From positions 62,001 to 126,000 of the IMG/VR virus record IMGVR_UViG_3300028920_000037: 64,000 nt of DNA, one strand, 5' to 3'. A program made the translations under genes and the position numbers. Numbering within the stretch: position 1 is the stretch's first letter; the number at the start of each line of letters is the position of its first letter. The stretch is from a virus. Of the stretch, positions 54,901 through 63,146 are shown piece by piece. The notes under the pieces are model-generated. The model ran no database searches. It saw nothing but the letters and a program-made list of their open reading frames with translations, and had not been told where the DNA came from.

Positions 54901-55107
54901 ATGGAAGCTAGAAAGATCAACCTGCCAAAGGGTGAGACGCTCGAAATCGAGATGGATCCAAAGTTCTTGAGCTATGTGGCCCGGCATTTTGGTCTTCCTG
55001 GGACTTCTGCTGTGAAGGATGATCACATCCGAATGTTCATCTGGGGAGCCACCAAGAATGCCATCGACAAGTCCGAAAAACAGCAAGCGATCGCCCATGT
55101 CAGGTAG
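54901..55107 (+). CDS. Small hypothetical protein
   Basis: 68 residues from ATG 54901; in-frame TTG 54880 and ATG 54892 lie upstream, but 54901 fits the promoter. RKINLPKGETLEIEMDPKFL is followed by a helical end. Overlaps the ligase start by 11 bp. Not recognised. Confidence 0.6.
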   Translation: MEARKINLPKGETLEIEMDPKFLSYVARHFGLPGTSAVKDDHIRMFIWGATKNAIDKSEKQQAIAHVR

Positions 55108-56335
55108 TCGAACAAAGACAAGCATCGATCACATCTACTGCAATTCAACCCTCACGCTTCAGGACGTGAAGGACATCACATGGCTCGCCTTACGAGGCAA
55201 GCTCAATACTCCGACGGAGAAGGTTGATGGAAGCAACTTGTATGTGACGTACGACGGACACGCTGTCTACGTTGCACGCAGGAAGCAAGATATCATCGAT
55301 GGAGGGCTTGATTCATCGAGGATCAATGAGTTGTACAAGGACCACCCGAAGGTCCGAGACGCGTTTCTCCACGCGATGGAAACAGTCGAGCTTGCGATCA
55401 AACGACTCTTACCAAGGTTCATTGGGCACCTCACCGAGGACGTCTTTGCAAACGGTGATCGTTGGTTATCGATCGAGGTCGTCTATCCCAACCTAGATCA
55501 CATCATTGCATACGACAAGAACTGCGTGATCGTACATCGCACTCCAACGCTTTTCTTCTATGACGGTGAGGTCGTAGTTGAGGACAGCAATATGAGCGCG
55601 TTGAACCTGCTGTTGAACATGCTGTACGACGAAGAAGAACGTAGCTTTGACATGTTCCAAGTTGAGAACGGATGGTTCTTCTCAGGACCGTTGATCGCCG
55701 AGCTCACCGACCTGGGCGAAGAGCTTGCGAGCTCATACACAGACGGGTTGGACGCAGCGATGCGTATCGTCGGTGCAACGAACGACGATACGATCAAGGA
55801 TTTCATCATCGCTTGCGCGACAAACACGATCAAGAAGACGATCGTCAACGACGAAGCAGTCGCTCGCAAGGTTGCAGAACGCTTCGCAGGGTTCCCAGGC
55901 GGCCCGAACGTACGTGCGTTGAAGAAGCTGTTCGAGGAGAAGGGCTACGATCCAAACGTCATCGATGAGCTCAGGGCGAATCAGAACGACGTCGCTCGTA
56001 TGTTCAGGGCAACGCTTGAGCTGTTCGTCCACGCGGTTGCGCTCGAAGTCCTGAGCCACGTCAAGCCGTCACTAAAGTCGAACGTTGACTCTGTCAAGCG
56101 CACCCTTCTCAAGGTCATCGAAAGGCTGACAGCAGCCCCACGTGGTACCATCGTTGCCCTCACGCGGCAGCTAGAAAAATTGGGACCCATCGAGGGTATT
56201 GTTCCCCTTGAGGGCATCGTATTTTTCTACAATGGTCACCAGTATAAGCTCACTGGGAACTTTGCTCCTGCGAACCAGATCATGAACATTTACCGTCGAG
56301 CCGTTAGGGAAGGCTACGTCCAGGCGCTCGCGTAG
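55097..56335 (+). CDS. Second RNA/DNA ligase-family protein
   Basis: About 412 residues from ATG 55097. Motif I EKVDGSNLYVTYDG (Lys in about residue 43), motif III-like GDRWLSIEVVYPN, and near the C-terminus motif IV EGIVFFYNG and V YKLTGNFAPANQI. A helical insert of about 200 residues (Tyr/Asp/Ala-rich) separates III and IV, unlike simple Rnl enzymes. It sits among virion-type genes with a nucleotidyltransferase next door (56349). It would seal nicked RNA or DNA; substrate unknown. Confidence 0.8.
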   Translation: MSGSRTKTSIDHIYCNSTLTLQDVKDITWLALRGKLNTPTEKVDGSNLYVTYDGHAVYVARRKQDIIDGGLDSSRINELYKDHPKVRDAFLHAMETVELAIKRLLPRFIGHLTEDVFANGDRWLSIEVVYPNLDHIIAYDKNCVIVHRTPTLFFYDGEVVVEDSNMSALNLLLNMLYDEEERSFDMFQVENGWFFSGPLIAELTDLGEELASSYTDGLDAAMRIVGATNDDTIKDFIIACATNTIKKTIVNDEAVARKVAERFAGFPGGPNVRALKKLFEEKGYDPNVIDELRANQNDVARMFRATLELFVHAVALEVLSHVKPSLKSNVDSVKRTLLKVIERLTAAPRGTIVALTRQLEKLGPIEGIVPLEGIVFFYNGHQYKLTGNFAPANQIMNIYRRAVREGYVQALA

Positions 56336-56348
56336 CAAGGAGTGAAAC

Positions 56349-57203
56349 ATGGGCGGAAATGCTTTCGGGAGCGTGTCATCGATTGACGTTGACACGCTCC
56401 GCGAGGAGTACAGGCGCATCGTCATCTTCCTCGAAGGCCATGGATTCAGTAACGTAAATGCGATCGGTTCGACGTTCAAAAAGGACGTCATGAGCGACGT
56501 AGACGTTGTTGCCGAGTTCGATGGAACGCGTGACGATGCGTACGCCGAGCTCCTCAAAGACATGTCCGAAGATCAGCTTCGTCGCATCGGATCGAACATC
56601 GTTAGCATCGCTTGGCAGCGCGCCGATGAGAAGTGGGTTCAGGTTGACATCGTTGTTGGAAATGTTGATCTTGTCAAATGGACAAGGTTCGGACCCTTCG
56701 ACTCGAACTTCAAGGGCACGATGCGTCAGGTTTTCCTGTCTGCGATCCTTACAGCAATGTCTGAGAGGGACTTTGGTAAGGAGTGGACGGATGATCACCG
56801 TATGAAGTACGTGCTCGATCTCGACAACGGAATGTTCAAGGTCGTTCAGACAAAGCGCGGCGTCCGCGGAGGTATGCTTCGTAAGTGGAAGACGATCAAA
56901 CGTGAGTTGGTGTCTCGCTCTCCTCGAGACATTGTTAGGATCGTCTTTCACGGTGGCGTGATGCCCGAGGATGTGTTATCCTTTGAAAGTGCTGTTTACG
57001 AATCCAAAAAGTCTGCCCAGCTGCGACCCATCGAGACAAGGATTGTTGAGATCTTTTGTGAGGATGTGGATGAAATTGCGAAAAAACAACCCTTGCGTAT
57101 CGCAAGGACACGGAACGATGCACTTGCTCAGGCTTTCGTTGCAAAACAGCTATTGAAGGACTCTATCATGAAAAAACCAAGTTCGGTCGGAGGTTCACAG
57201 TGA
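56349..57203 (+). CDS. Pol-beta-superfamily nucleotidyltransferase
   Basis: 284 residues. GGNAFGSVSSI start, then NAIGSTFKKDVMSDVDVVAEFDG (GS and DxD, about residues 36-60) and VQVDIVVG (third Asp). The helical C-terminal half contains KRELVSRSPRDIVRIVFHGG. Proteins with the GGNxF start and this core are found in large phages. Placed directly after the ligase, suggesting joint nucleic-acid end processing. Confidence 0.82.
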   Translation: MGGNAFGSVSSIDVDTLREEYRRIVIFLEGHGFSNVNAIGSTFKKDVMSDVDVVAEFDGTRDDAYAELLKDMSEDQLRRIGSNIVSIAWQRADEKWVQVDIVVGNVDLVKWTRFGPFDSNFKGTMRQVFLSAILTAMSERDFGKEWTDDHRMKYVLDLDNGMFKVVQTKRGVRGGMLRKWKTIKRELVSRSPRDIVRIVFHGGVMPEDVLSFESAVYESKKSAQLRPIETRIVEIFCEDVDEIAKKQPLRIARTRNDALAQAFVAKQLLKDSIMKKPSSVGGSQ

Positions 57204-57475
57204 ACGCTAAATGTCCACTCTGCAATGCTACCCTCTACAACGAGCGTCGCAAAGAACATCATTCCATCGATTACCAGGCACCCGCGTTGGCGGTCAGTTG
57301 GATTTGTGCTGGTTGTGGAGTCGAGGTCACCGCTCAGCGCGGTTGCGTTCCTTGTTCGCAACTTCCACCAACAATCGTAGCTGCGGCGAAACGCCCAGGT
57401 GAGTTAGGCGACAGGGGTAGCAAATGGCCAGCTGTGTGGTTTGAGGAGAGAGGTGACCTGCATGGACCATTTTAG
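57200..57475 (+). CDS. Zinc-ribbon protein
   Basis: 91 residues; start overlaps the previous stop. CPLCNATLY and CAGCGVEV form a CxxC...CxxC pair 26 residues apart, followed by GCVPCSQ. The C-terminal half is Pro/Gly/Trp-rich (GSKWPAVWFEERGDLHGPF). Function unknown. Confidence 0.65.
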   Translation: MNAKCPLCNATLYNERRKEHHSIDYQAPALAVSWICAGCGVEVTAQRGCVPCSQLPPTIVAAAKRPGELGDRGSKWPAVWFEERGDLHGPF

Positions 57476-57496
57476 GCAACCTTATGGAGGTAACAG

Positions 57497-59398
57497 GTGA
57501 TAGTCGATAAAAAGGTTATACCTCAACTCGATTTTTCGGTCTACAAACCAAAAGAAGAGTACTTCAAGGCGTATGCTGAGCTCGGCAAGGCACAGGCGGC
57601 CCGGCAGCTGATCGGTGAGATCAAGTTTGCGTATTTGAATGTCTATTCACACCTGAGGTCGACGTTCCTCGACGGCGAAGAGTTGAAGCCAAACGATGAG
57701 ATCATCACGAGGGTGTATTCTGGCAAACACCTCGTTATCTTGGACGATGACAAGCTCGTAAAGTACACAAACTTCCTGCGTGACAACTGGCCCAAGCGCG
57801 GAACCACGCTCGTGAACTCATCGTCAACGCTCTTTGACATCAAGAAGGCGGTTACGAGTTCGACAAGACGCGTCCCAGAATACAAGCAACACCCCAAGGC
57901 AGGTGAACCTGTCGTCTACAAGTCGACGAACAAGGCAAAGGGATACGTAAAAGGCGAGCAGCAGGTTGACAAGGATGGAAATCCAAAGTTCTATCCAATG
58001 AAGGTGAAGACAGGCTGGCGGTACGTGATCGACAGAAAAGCGATCCGTTTGTGGCTCGATATGTGGAGCCGACAGGAGGAACTCCTTGATGCTGAAGTCC
58101 ACAACAGGACTCACGCTGTAGATACTGTTGTCAAGGCGATCGACAAGTTTGAAGTGAATACCGGCAGCATCAAATTCGAACGCAACGCGTCGACGGATGT
58201 GAAGCCTCCGGACCCGCGAGCACACAGGTGGATCTCACTTGCCGGCCTTGTTCCACTGATGTGGTATGAGTGGCCGAAGGGCATCGACATCTACTCTGAC
58301 ACAAGGTTCAGATCGTCAGAATCGGGCATCGGCGCGGGAGAAAGGTGGCTTGGGTTCCTCCTCGGTGCACAGGTCCAGGGCCCAACAATTACGTTTGATC
58401 TCGCAGTTCCTGGAGAGGCAGGGTTCGACTCATGGGAGGTCAAGGAGTACGATGAAAAGATCAGAGTCGTCAGGTTGGGTTCGTGTGGCACTGATACCGT
58501 TGCCGCAATGGCCGATGATGTCTCTGACATCATCAGGCAGATTAAGAACATCGTCACTGCATACGATACGCTTAATATTCGCAGCGTCTATGGTCCCGAG
58601 ACGTGGTTGGGTAGGTTCGTTATAAGCCTCAACGACTATATCGATGAACGATACAAGAAGATCGTCATCCGCGGCGAGCTAGGCAACTCTGAGCTCCGTG
58701 AGCTGCAGTACGTAGCGAACGGCGTTGCCAAGATGTTCAGGTTGATCCACGAGAACCACGCTGTCTCAATAGACACCGTCAAGGTCAGAGAGCAGAGGAT
58801 CAACCTGACACCGTCACAGTACGCGCGGATGCTCTACCTCGTACACAGCGAAGAACCGATGGCGCTCTCGCACGATGAACGGATGTTCGCGTTTGGATCA
58901 TGCGTGGAACACGCATTGCTCAAGGGCGAGATGACATTCGACGACTACCTACATGAGTGGTTGTCTACGCTGAAGCCTAGCGATGCGTTCGGAAACGTCA
59001 AGGGTGTGTTCCTCGTCAACAAGAAGGGATTCATGCTCGTCCCGAACGACAGGTTGAACGATGTCTTCAGTTACTACAGGATGTCCCAAGGTCGTCGATT
59101 AAACTTCAAGGTGAACAACATCCCATCGCTGGATGAAGCGATACAGTTATCGAGCATGTTGCCGCTGTCTGGCATGTTTGAGTACCCGCCAGTAGACGTT
59201 GACAGCGGCATATTTGAAGGTATCGACGAATATGTACTCGCAGGAGGACCTCCAATGCCGTCCGAAGAGTCGCCTTGGTTTGAGCCTGAGTTTGTTTGGA
59301 CGATCCGAGAAGAGGATTTCGTCGTGCTGCCCTTCGACGATGAGACGTTGCTCTACGATCCACGCAGGTTCGTCAATGTTGATGCATTCTTGCATTGA
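57497..59398 (+). CDS. Large unrecognised late-type protein
   Basis: 633 residues from GTG with a good GGAGGT. No motif recognised. Segments such as RWISLAGLVPLMWYEWPKGI and RMFAFGSCVEHALLKGEMTF look globular; the protein is probably structural or a large accessory factor. The 3' end overlaps the minus-strand gene by 26 bp. Confidence 0.7.
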   Translation: MIVDKKVIPQLDFSVYKPKEEYFKAYAELGKAQAARQLIGEIKFAYLNVYSHLRSTFLDGEELKPNDEIITRVYSGKHLVILDDDKLVKYTNFLRDNWPKRGTTLVNSSSTLFDIKKAVTSSTRRVPEYKQHPKAGEPVVYKSTNKAKGYVKGEQQVDKDGNPKFYPMKVKTGWRYVIDRKAIRLWLDMWSRQEELLDAEVHNRTHAVDTVVKAIDKFEVNTGSIKFERNASTDVKPPDPRAHRWISLAGLVPLMWYEWPKGIDIYSDTRFRSSESGIGAGERWLGFLLGAQVQGPTITFDLAVPGEAGFDSWEVKEYDEKIRVVRLGSCGTDTVAAMADDVSDIIRQIKNIVTAYDTLNIRSVYGPETWLGRFVISLNDYIDERYKKIVIRGELGNSELRELQYVANGVAKMFRLIHENHAVSIDTVKVREQRINLTPSQYARMLYLVHSEEPMALSHDERMFAFGSCVEHALLKGEMTFDDYLHEWLSTLKPSDAFGNVKGVFLVNKKGFMLVPNDRLNDVFSYYRMSQGRRLNFKVNNIPSLDEAIQLSSMLPLSGMFEYPPVDVDSGIFEGIDEYVLAGGPPMPSEESPWFEPEFVWTIREEDFVVLPFDDETLLYDPRRFVNVDAFLH

Positions 59399-59957
59399 TG
59401 ACACGAGCGTGGAGCTTGCACCAGATCGCGTGCTTCTCGCTTTCGTTGAGCACATCAGGTAGGTTCGTTTTGAACGACGCCTCGTCGCTGTTCCACAGGA
59501 ACCGTCGCATCATCGTTCCAGAGATGTTGCTTGTCTCTGACCGCGGGACCCTGCGAACGCTGACGCGCTCGACGATGTCTGGTACGTAGCGCCTGAAGTG
59601 TTCTGTCGAAAATTTTTGTTCAACGTCGGTATCGTCACCTACGAAGATCAAGATCTCTAGGTCCTTGGATTCCAACGTGCCAAGCTCAGCTATGTTGCCG
59701 AGCGCGCTCCATGTTTTTCTGATGGGTGAAACCTCGCTGAGGTAAACGGTGACGTTTCCTGGGATGTGATGAAGGATGTACTCTTGCCAGATGTCCTCCA
59801 TGTCTCGTCCAAGGATCGTGTGTTCGCCACGCCGCACCCTATCGGTCGTGGAGACAAAGACGATGACGCTTTCACATTCTGTTGCGGCTGTAACAATCAG
59901 GTTGTGATGCCCACGTTGGTAGGGTTTTGCCGACATCGGTATAAGACCTAGCTTCAT
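59373..59957 (-). CDS. Nucleotidylyltransferase of the HIGH/Rossmann cytidylyltransferase fold (NMNAT/CoaD-like)
   Basis: About 194 residues. GLIPMSAKPYQRGHHNLI carries the HxGH-like nucleotide-binding motif (RGHH here), and near the end ISGTMMRRFL matches the ISGTxxR motif. Middle strands VIVFVSTTDR and LEILIFVGDD follow the Rossmann pattern. Could make NAD+ or dephospho-CoA, or activate another phosphate; the PanD gene makes a CoA link tempting but not shown. Start 59957 fits a minus-strand promoter: GTGTCG-17-TATAGT, 7 nt before ATG. Confidence 0.75.
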   Translation of the reverse strand: MKLGLIPMSAKPYQRGHHNLIVTAATECESVIVFVSTTDRVRRGEHTILGRDMEDIWQEYILHHIPGNVTVYLSEVSPIRKTWSALGNIAELGTLESKDLEILIFVGDDTDVEQKFSTEHFRRYVPDIVERVSVRRVPRSETSNISGTMMRRFLWNSDEASFKTNLPDVLNESEKHAIWCKLHARVINARMHQH

Positions 59958-59958
59958 G

Positions 59959-59975
59959 TGTTGTACTATACAACA
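59959..59975. promoter_or_regulatory. Palindromic divergent promoter/operator
   Basis: TGTTGTA-CTA-TACAACA is a 7-bp inverted repeat that supplies -10-like boxes in both directions: TATAGT for the minus gene at 59957 and TACTAT (59964-59969), 7 nt before ATG 59977. A symmetric repressor site is possible. Confidence 0.55.
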
Positions 59976-59976
59976 G

Positions 59977-60258
59977 ATGGTTGAGCGCGACACACGAGTT
60001 GATGAAGAGATTATCGATGCAATGAATTTATTTTGCGGTTACGCCCCCTTCGTCAACTCGTGGATCGACGTCAAAAAGAACCTGCTGTTGTTGCTGCCGC
60101 CGAAGAAACGTTCGTTGTTCTCACGCAGGGACGAGAAAACAAAGCAGCAGATTCCCAACGCGATGGAATATGAACTGATGCAGATGTGGGCCGACCTCAC
60201 GGGTCGTCCGGTCATATTTACCAATGATGGACAACATGGACAGATCGATCCTACGTGA
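59977..60258 (+). CDS. Hypothetical protein
   Basis: 93 residues from ATG 59977, chosen by its -10 box; the frame is open to 59956. FCGYAPFVNSWIDVKKNLLL, basic SRRDEKTKQQ and MEYELMQMWADLTGRPVIFT are helical. Overlaps the next gene by 32 bp. Not recognised. Confidence 0.55.
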   Translation: MVERDTRVDEEIIDAMNLFCGYAPFVNSWIDVKKNLLLLLPPKKRSLFSRRDEKTKQQIPNAMEYELMQMWADLTGRPVIFTNDGQHGQIDPT

Positions 60259-61390
60259 GTACGTCCGTTCTGTCATCGTTGAGGACGGTGACGGCGGTGG
60301 AGCCGGTGACGGCTTCGGCGGCTGGGGAGGCATGGGCGGTTACGGCGGTGGAATGGGAGGCATGGGCGGAGGTTTTGGCATCGGTGATGACGTCATCTAT
60401 AGGACGTTTGTCGCTGGGTGGGTTGACCTCTTCAAGACTGCTACGTCTGCAACGAAATCGGTCCTCGGCTCAGCGTATGCCACTGCACGAGTTGTCTTTG
60501 ATTCAATCGCATCATCTGTGATCCCTTTCTACAGATCGAGGTACAAGGCGATCGCTGAACAACACCGCGAGACGCAAGAACAAATCAGGAACGAACACCA
60601 TGCGGCGTATAGCTCGATCACGAGCGCCCTCGTCAGCAACGATGACTTCCTGGTCAGTGCATTCATGTTCGATCCGGCGAGGTTCTTTAAGACTGCGTTG
60701 TCGAACCCATCGGCGTTCGTTACAGCAGTAGGCGTAGCAAACGCACCTGACGCGATCGCAAATACGTTTGACGTCCTGTCGGGTGGTGGGATGCTCGGCA
60801 GGATTATCAAGCGTGCCCACGCTGAGAAGTCGGATTGGGAGTCGATTCAAGACAAGCTCAAGCATGTCCTTGGTGAAAAGACGCTTAGGGGCATGTTCGG
60901 AGAGTCAACCGGCAGGCGAGTGAATCCAAGCCAGTTTATCATCGTTGAAGAAGACGCTCCGCGAAAGCGCGACAAGGAACCCGAAAAGGGGCAAAACCTT
61001 GAAGAGGACCAACTCGACGTCATCAAAATCCTGCTCGATCCAGCGGTGATCGACATGGTCATGCAGGGTCGTGAGGCTGAAGCGATGTCAAGGGACATGC
61101 GCAAGGCAACAGAGAAGTTCCTTAAAAAGATCGTTGAAACCGTGGAGCAGTCACGGCAGATCAGGTCCCTCGATGATGTCCAAAAGATCACCGGCAAGCC
61201 GATCAAGGGTGACGAAGACTTGACGCCTGAGGTTGAGGAACGCATGGTTCAAGAGACGAAGAAATCGATCAAGAAGATGTACGCTGAGATGCTTGCTGCG
61301 GAGGCGAAACATGTCGCGAAAGTGCTCGATCCTGATCACGATATGGTGAAGGCATACAAGGTGGCGCTCAAGGCGATACACGACGCGTGA
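60227..61390 (+). CDS. Late-type protein with leader and Gly-rich segment
   Basis: About 387 residues. DNMDRSILREYVRSVIVEDG is a leader-like helix with an acidic cut-site-like end, followed by about 35 residues of almost pure Gly/Met/Trp/Tyr, then helical regions with a hydrophobic part (ATSATKSVLGSAYATARVVF) and acidic/charged C-terminal helices. Possibly an ejected or membrane-interacting virion protein. ATG 60236 is an alternative. Confidence 0.65.
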   Translation: MDNMDRSILREYVRSVIVEDGDGGGAGDGFGGWGGMGGYGGGMGGMGGGFGIGDDVIYRTFVAGWVDLFKTATSATKSVLGSAYATARVVFDSIASSVIPFYRSRYKAIAEQHRETQEQIRNEHHAAYSSITSALVSNDDFLVSAFMFDPARFFKTALSNPSAFVTAVGVANAPDAIANTFDVLSGGGMLGRIIKRAHAEKSDWESIQDKLKHVLGEKTLRGMFGESTGRRVNPSQFIIVEEDAPRKRDKEPEKGQNLEEDQLDVIKILLDPAVIDMVMQGREAEAMSRDMRKATEKFLKKIVETVEQSRQIRSLDDVQKITGKPIKGDEDLTPEVEERMVQETKKSIKKMYAEMLAAEAKHVAKVLDPDHDMVKAYKVALKAIHDA

Positions 61391-61396
61391 CTGTTG

Positions 61397-61402
61397 TAGG
61401 AT
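61397..61402 (+). promoter_or_regulatory. -10 box of a leaderless promoter
   Basis: TAGGAT, 6 nt before the ATG at 61409; -35 position poor. Confidence 0.45.
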
Positions 61403-61408
61403 CGGAGC

Positions 61409-61702
61409 ATGGCTAGAGTGGCTAAGAAGGCTCCGAAGCAGTACAACATCGCGAACCTCCAACCCGATGAGATCAACGACCTGCGTCGTGTGGTGCGTGA
61501 GTACGCGCAACGCAAACAGAACATTTTAAACGAGATTGAAACTCTCAAGGAGGACCTCAAGACGCTGGACCAGGAGTTCGCCGAGAAGCTCGACCTGAAG
61601 ACGTTAAAGCTTGTCGAACGACACCTCAACGTGATGCAAGGCGTTGCTCACAAGGATACCTTCGATCTTTTTGTTGAGGCATTGGAGGATCAAATATGCT
61701 AA
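61409..61702 (+). CDS. Small coiled-coil protein
   Basis: 97 residues. DEINDLRRVVREYAQRKQNI then a heptad-rich middle (ETLKEDLKTLDQEFAEKLDL). The first segment resembles the leader pattern but is not at the very N-terminus. Basic start (ARVAKKAPKQ). Function unknown. Confidence 0.6.
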   Translation: MARVAKKAPKQYNIANLQPDEINDLRRVVREYAQRKQNILNEIETLKEDLKTLDQEFAEKLDLKTLKLVERHLNVMQGVAHKDTFDLFVEALEDQIC

Positions 61703-62220
61703 CAGAGACAACCGGATCGCTGCCGGTTGATCGCTCTACGAGCGAAGGTCCAACGCTCCTGTCTGTTGCACAGGAGCCCAACGGCGGGTGGTCGTTTGGG
61801 ATTCCACCCGTGCCAAACATCAATGTCGAAGAAGAAGTATCAGTTCCAGACACCGTTTACGAACCGATCAGGGAACCGCGAAGCCTTCATATACTCAGGT
61901 TGACGACAGTCGAGCTCATACACCTACGTGACATCCTTAGCATCGCCCTACCACCCGCGCTCGAAAAGACAGTGTCTCAGGCACTCGCTGAGAAGGAAAA
62001 CCACGTGCTTTCGGAAGCAAACCTTTGGAAGAAGGTCACCTCCGCGTGCGTAGACGCGGAGGTGCCGATCAACGACAACGCACCTGACTTTATCGTTGCA
62101 CCTGGTGGGATGCCTGAGATGCGTGTTTTTGAGATCTCAGCAGAACCTATGGATCAGTCAGATGAAGGTTCGGGTCTTGTTGTCGACCCGTTCGGGTCGA
62201 AGAAGGGAAGCGATGATTAG
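61696..62220 (+). CDS. Hypothetical late-type protein
   Basis: 174 residues; overlaps the coiled-coil gene by 7 bp. Pro/Gly-rich N-terminal 60 residues, then a helical domain (LTTVELIHLRDILSIALPPA; LEKTVSQALAEKENHVL) and an acidic disordered tail. Not recognised. Confidence 0.6.
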   Translation: MLTETTGSLPVDRSTSEGPTLLSVAQEPNGGWSFGIPPVPNINVEEEVSVPDTVYEPIREPRSLHILRLTTVELIHLRDILSIALPPALEKTVSQALAEKENHVLSEANLWKKVTSACVDAEVPINDNAPDFIVAPGGMPEMRVFEISAEPMDQSDEGSGLVVDPFGSKKGSDD

Positions 62221-62662
62221 GTTAAAGGTTGGGCAGATCGTCTACGTCCTGTTCGAAGAGCACAGGACCGTGCTCCCCGCGCGGGTCGTTGCTGAGAACA
62301 GGGCAAAGACCCTTGAAGGGACAAAGATCACATACGAGATCGTCCTAGGTGCTGGTGACCAACGTAAGGAGATGCAGGTCAACGATTCGAACTGTGAACG
62401 TGTCTTTGATTCTGCAAAGAAGGTCCAAAACTACCTGACGCAGCAGGCGACGACTTCGATCGGTGAGATCGTTTCTCAGGCAGAGAACCTTGCCGAGGAG
62501 TGGTACGGGGGTGATGCTCCTGCGTCTGCGGACGATGATGAAGAAGACGAACAACCTCGCAAACCTCTTACTCCCACCCGACCCATGCATCCTGGGCCAA
62601 AGGTCGATCTTGGCAATGGTCAGGTTGCTAACATCATTGTCAGTGAGCCTCGCTCAGAATAA
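62213..62662 (+). CDS. Small beta-rich protein
   Basis: 149 residues from ATG 62213, overlapping the previous stop by 8 bp. First 60 residues look like an SH3-like barrel (LKVGQIVYVLFEEHRTVLPA; TYEIVLGAGDQRKEMQV), followed by a helix and an acidic/Pro-rich tail. Not recognised. Confidence 0.6.
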   Translation: MIRLKVGQIVYVLFEEHRTVLPARVVAENRAKTLEGTKITYEIVLGAGDQRKEMQVNDSNCERVFDSAKKVQNYLTQQATTSIGEIVSQAENLAEEWYGGDAPASADDDEEDEQPRKPLTPTRPMHPGPKVDLGNGQVANIIVSEPRSE

Positions 62663-62665
62663 CGA

Positions 62666-62694
62666 GTGTAGCACTACGAGGCTCGGTGTAGAAT
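62666..62694 (+). promoter_or_regulatory. Leaderless promoter, GTGTAG type
   Basis: GTGTAG (62666-62671), 17 nt, TAGAAT (62689-62694), 7 nt, ATG at 62702. Confidence 0.7.
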
Positions 62695-62701
62695 GGTCGA
62701 G

Positions 62702-63139
62702 ATGGCCACAATTGAAGCCGACCAACACTACAAGAACGTAAAACAGCAGGTTATGGCGTGGCATAGGACGATGCTTTGTCAGCCTTCGTGGGATGAGGTA
62801 AGAGAGTTCCATGCGATCATGGTGCTCGGCTACTACACGATGTCGATGAAGTCGTTCGAGCCGAAGATACAGGTGATTGAAAAGGGTTACGTCAAGGCGC
62901 TTGAATGGATTGCAAGGTGTAAGCAACACGGTATCTGGATCTTTGGAATTTACGATACCGCAGCAATAAACTACGAGACAGAATATGGGCCACGCGATGT
63001 GTGGCCGCTCGAACCCGCGTCGGCATTCACAGATGTGAATGGATCGATCGTTGAATTAAGACAAAGCTACAGAAAGAACCTGCGAGAGGCAACGAAGGAA
63101 CATGGCAGTACTACTGAAAAGGGTAAGATACGCAGTTAG
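62702..63139 (+). CDS. Hypothetical protein
   Basis: 145 residues from ATG 62702 (an ATG at 62693 overlaps the -10 box). Aromatic and helical: WHRTMLCQPSWDEVREFHAI, KALEWIARCKQHGIWIFGIY. No family recognised. Confidence 0.65.
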   Translation: MATIEADQHYKNVKQQVMAWHRTMLCQPSWDEVREFHAIMVLGYYTMSMKSFEPKIQVIEKGYVKALEWIARCKQHGIWIFGIYDTAAINYETEYGPRDVWPLEPASAFTDVNGSIVELRQSYRKNLREATKEHGSTTEKGKIRS

Positions 63140-63146
63140 GAAGCCG

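Noticed and set aside
55672-55968. Arg-rich + strand ORF inside the second ligase
   Set aside because: Alternative frame of the ligase insert; composition is an artefact of the other frame's codons.
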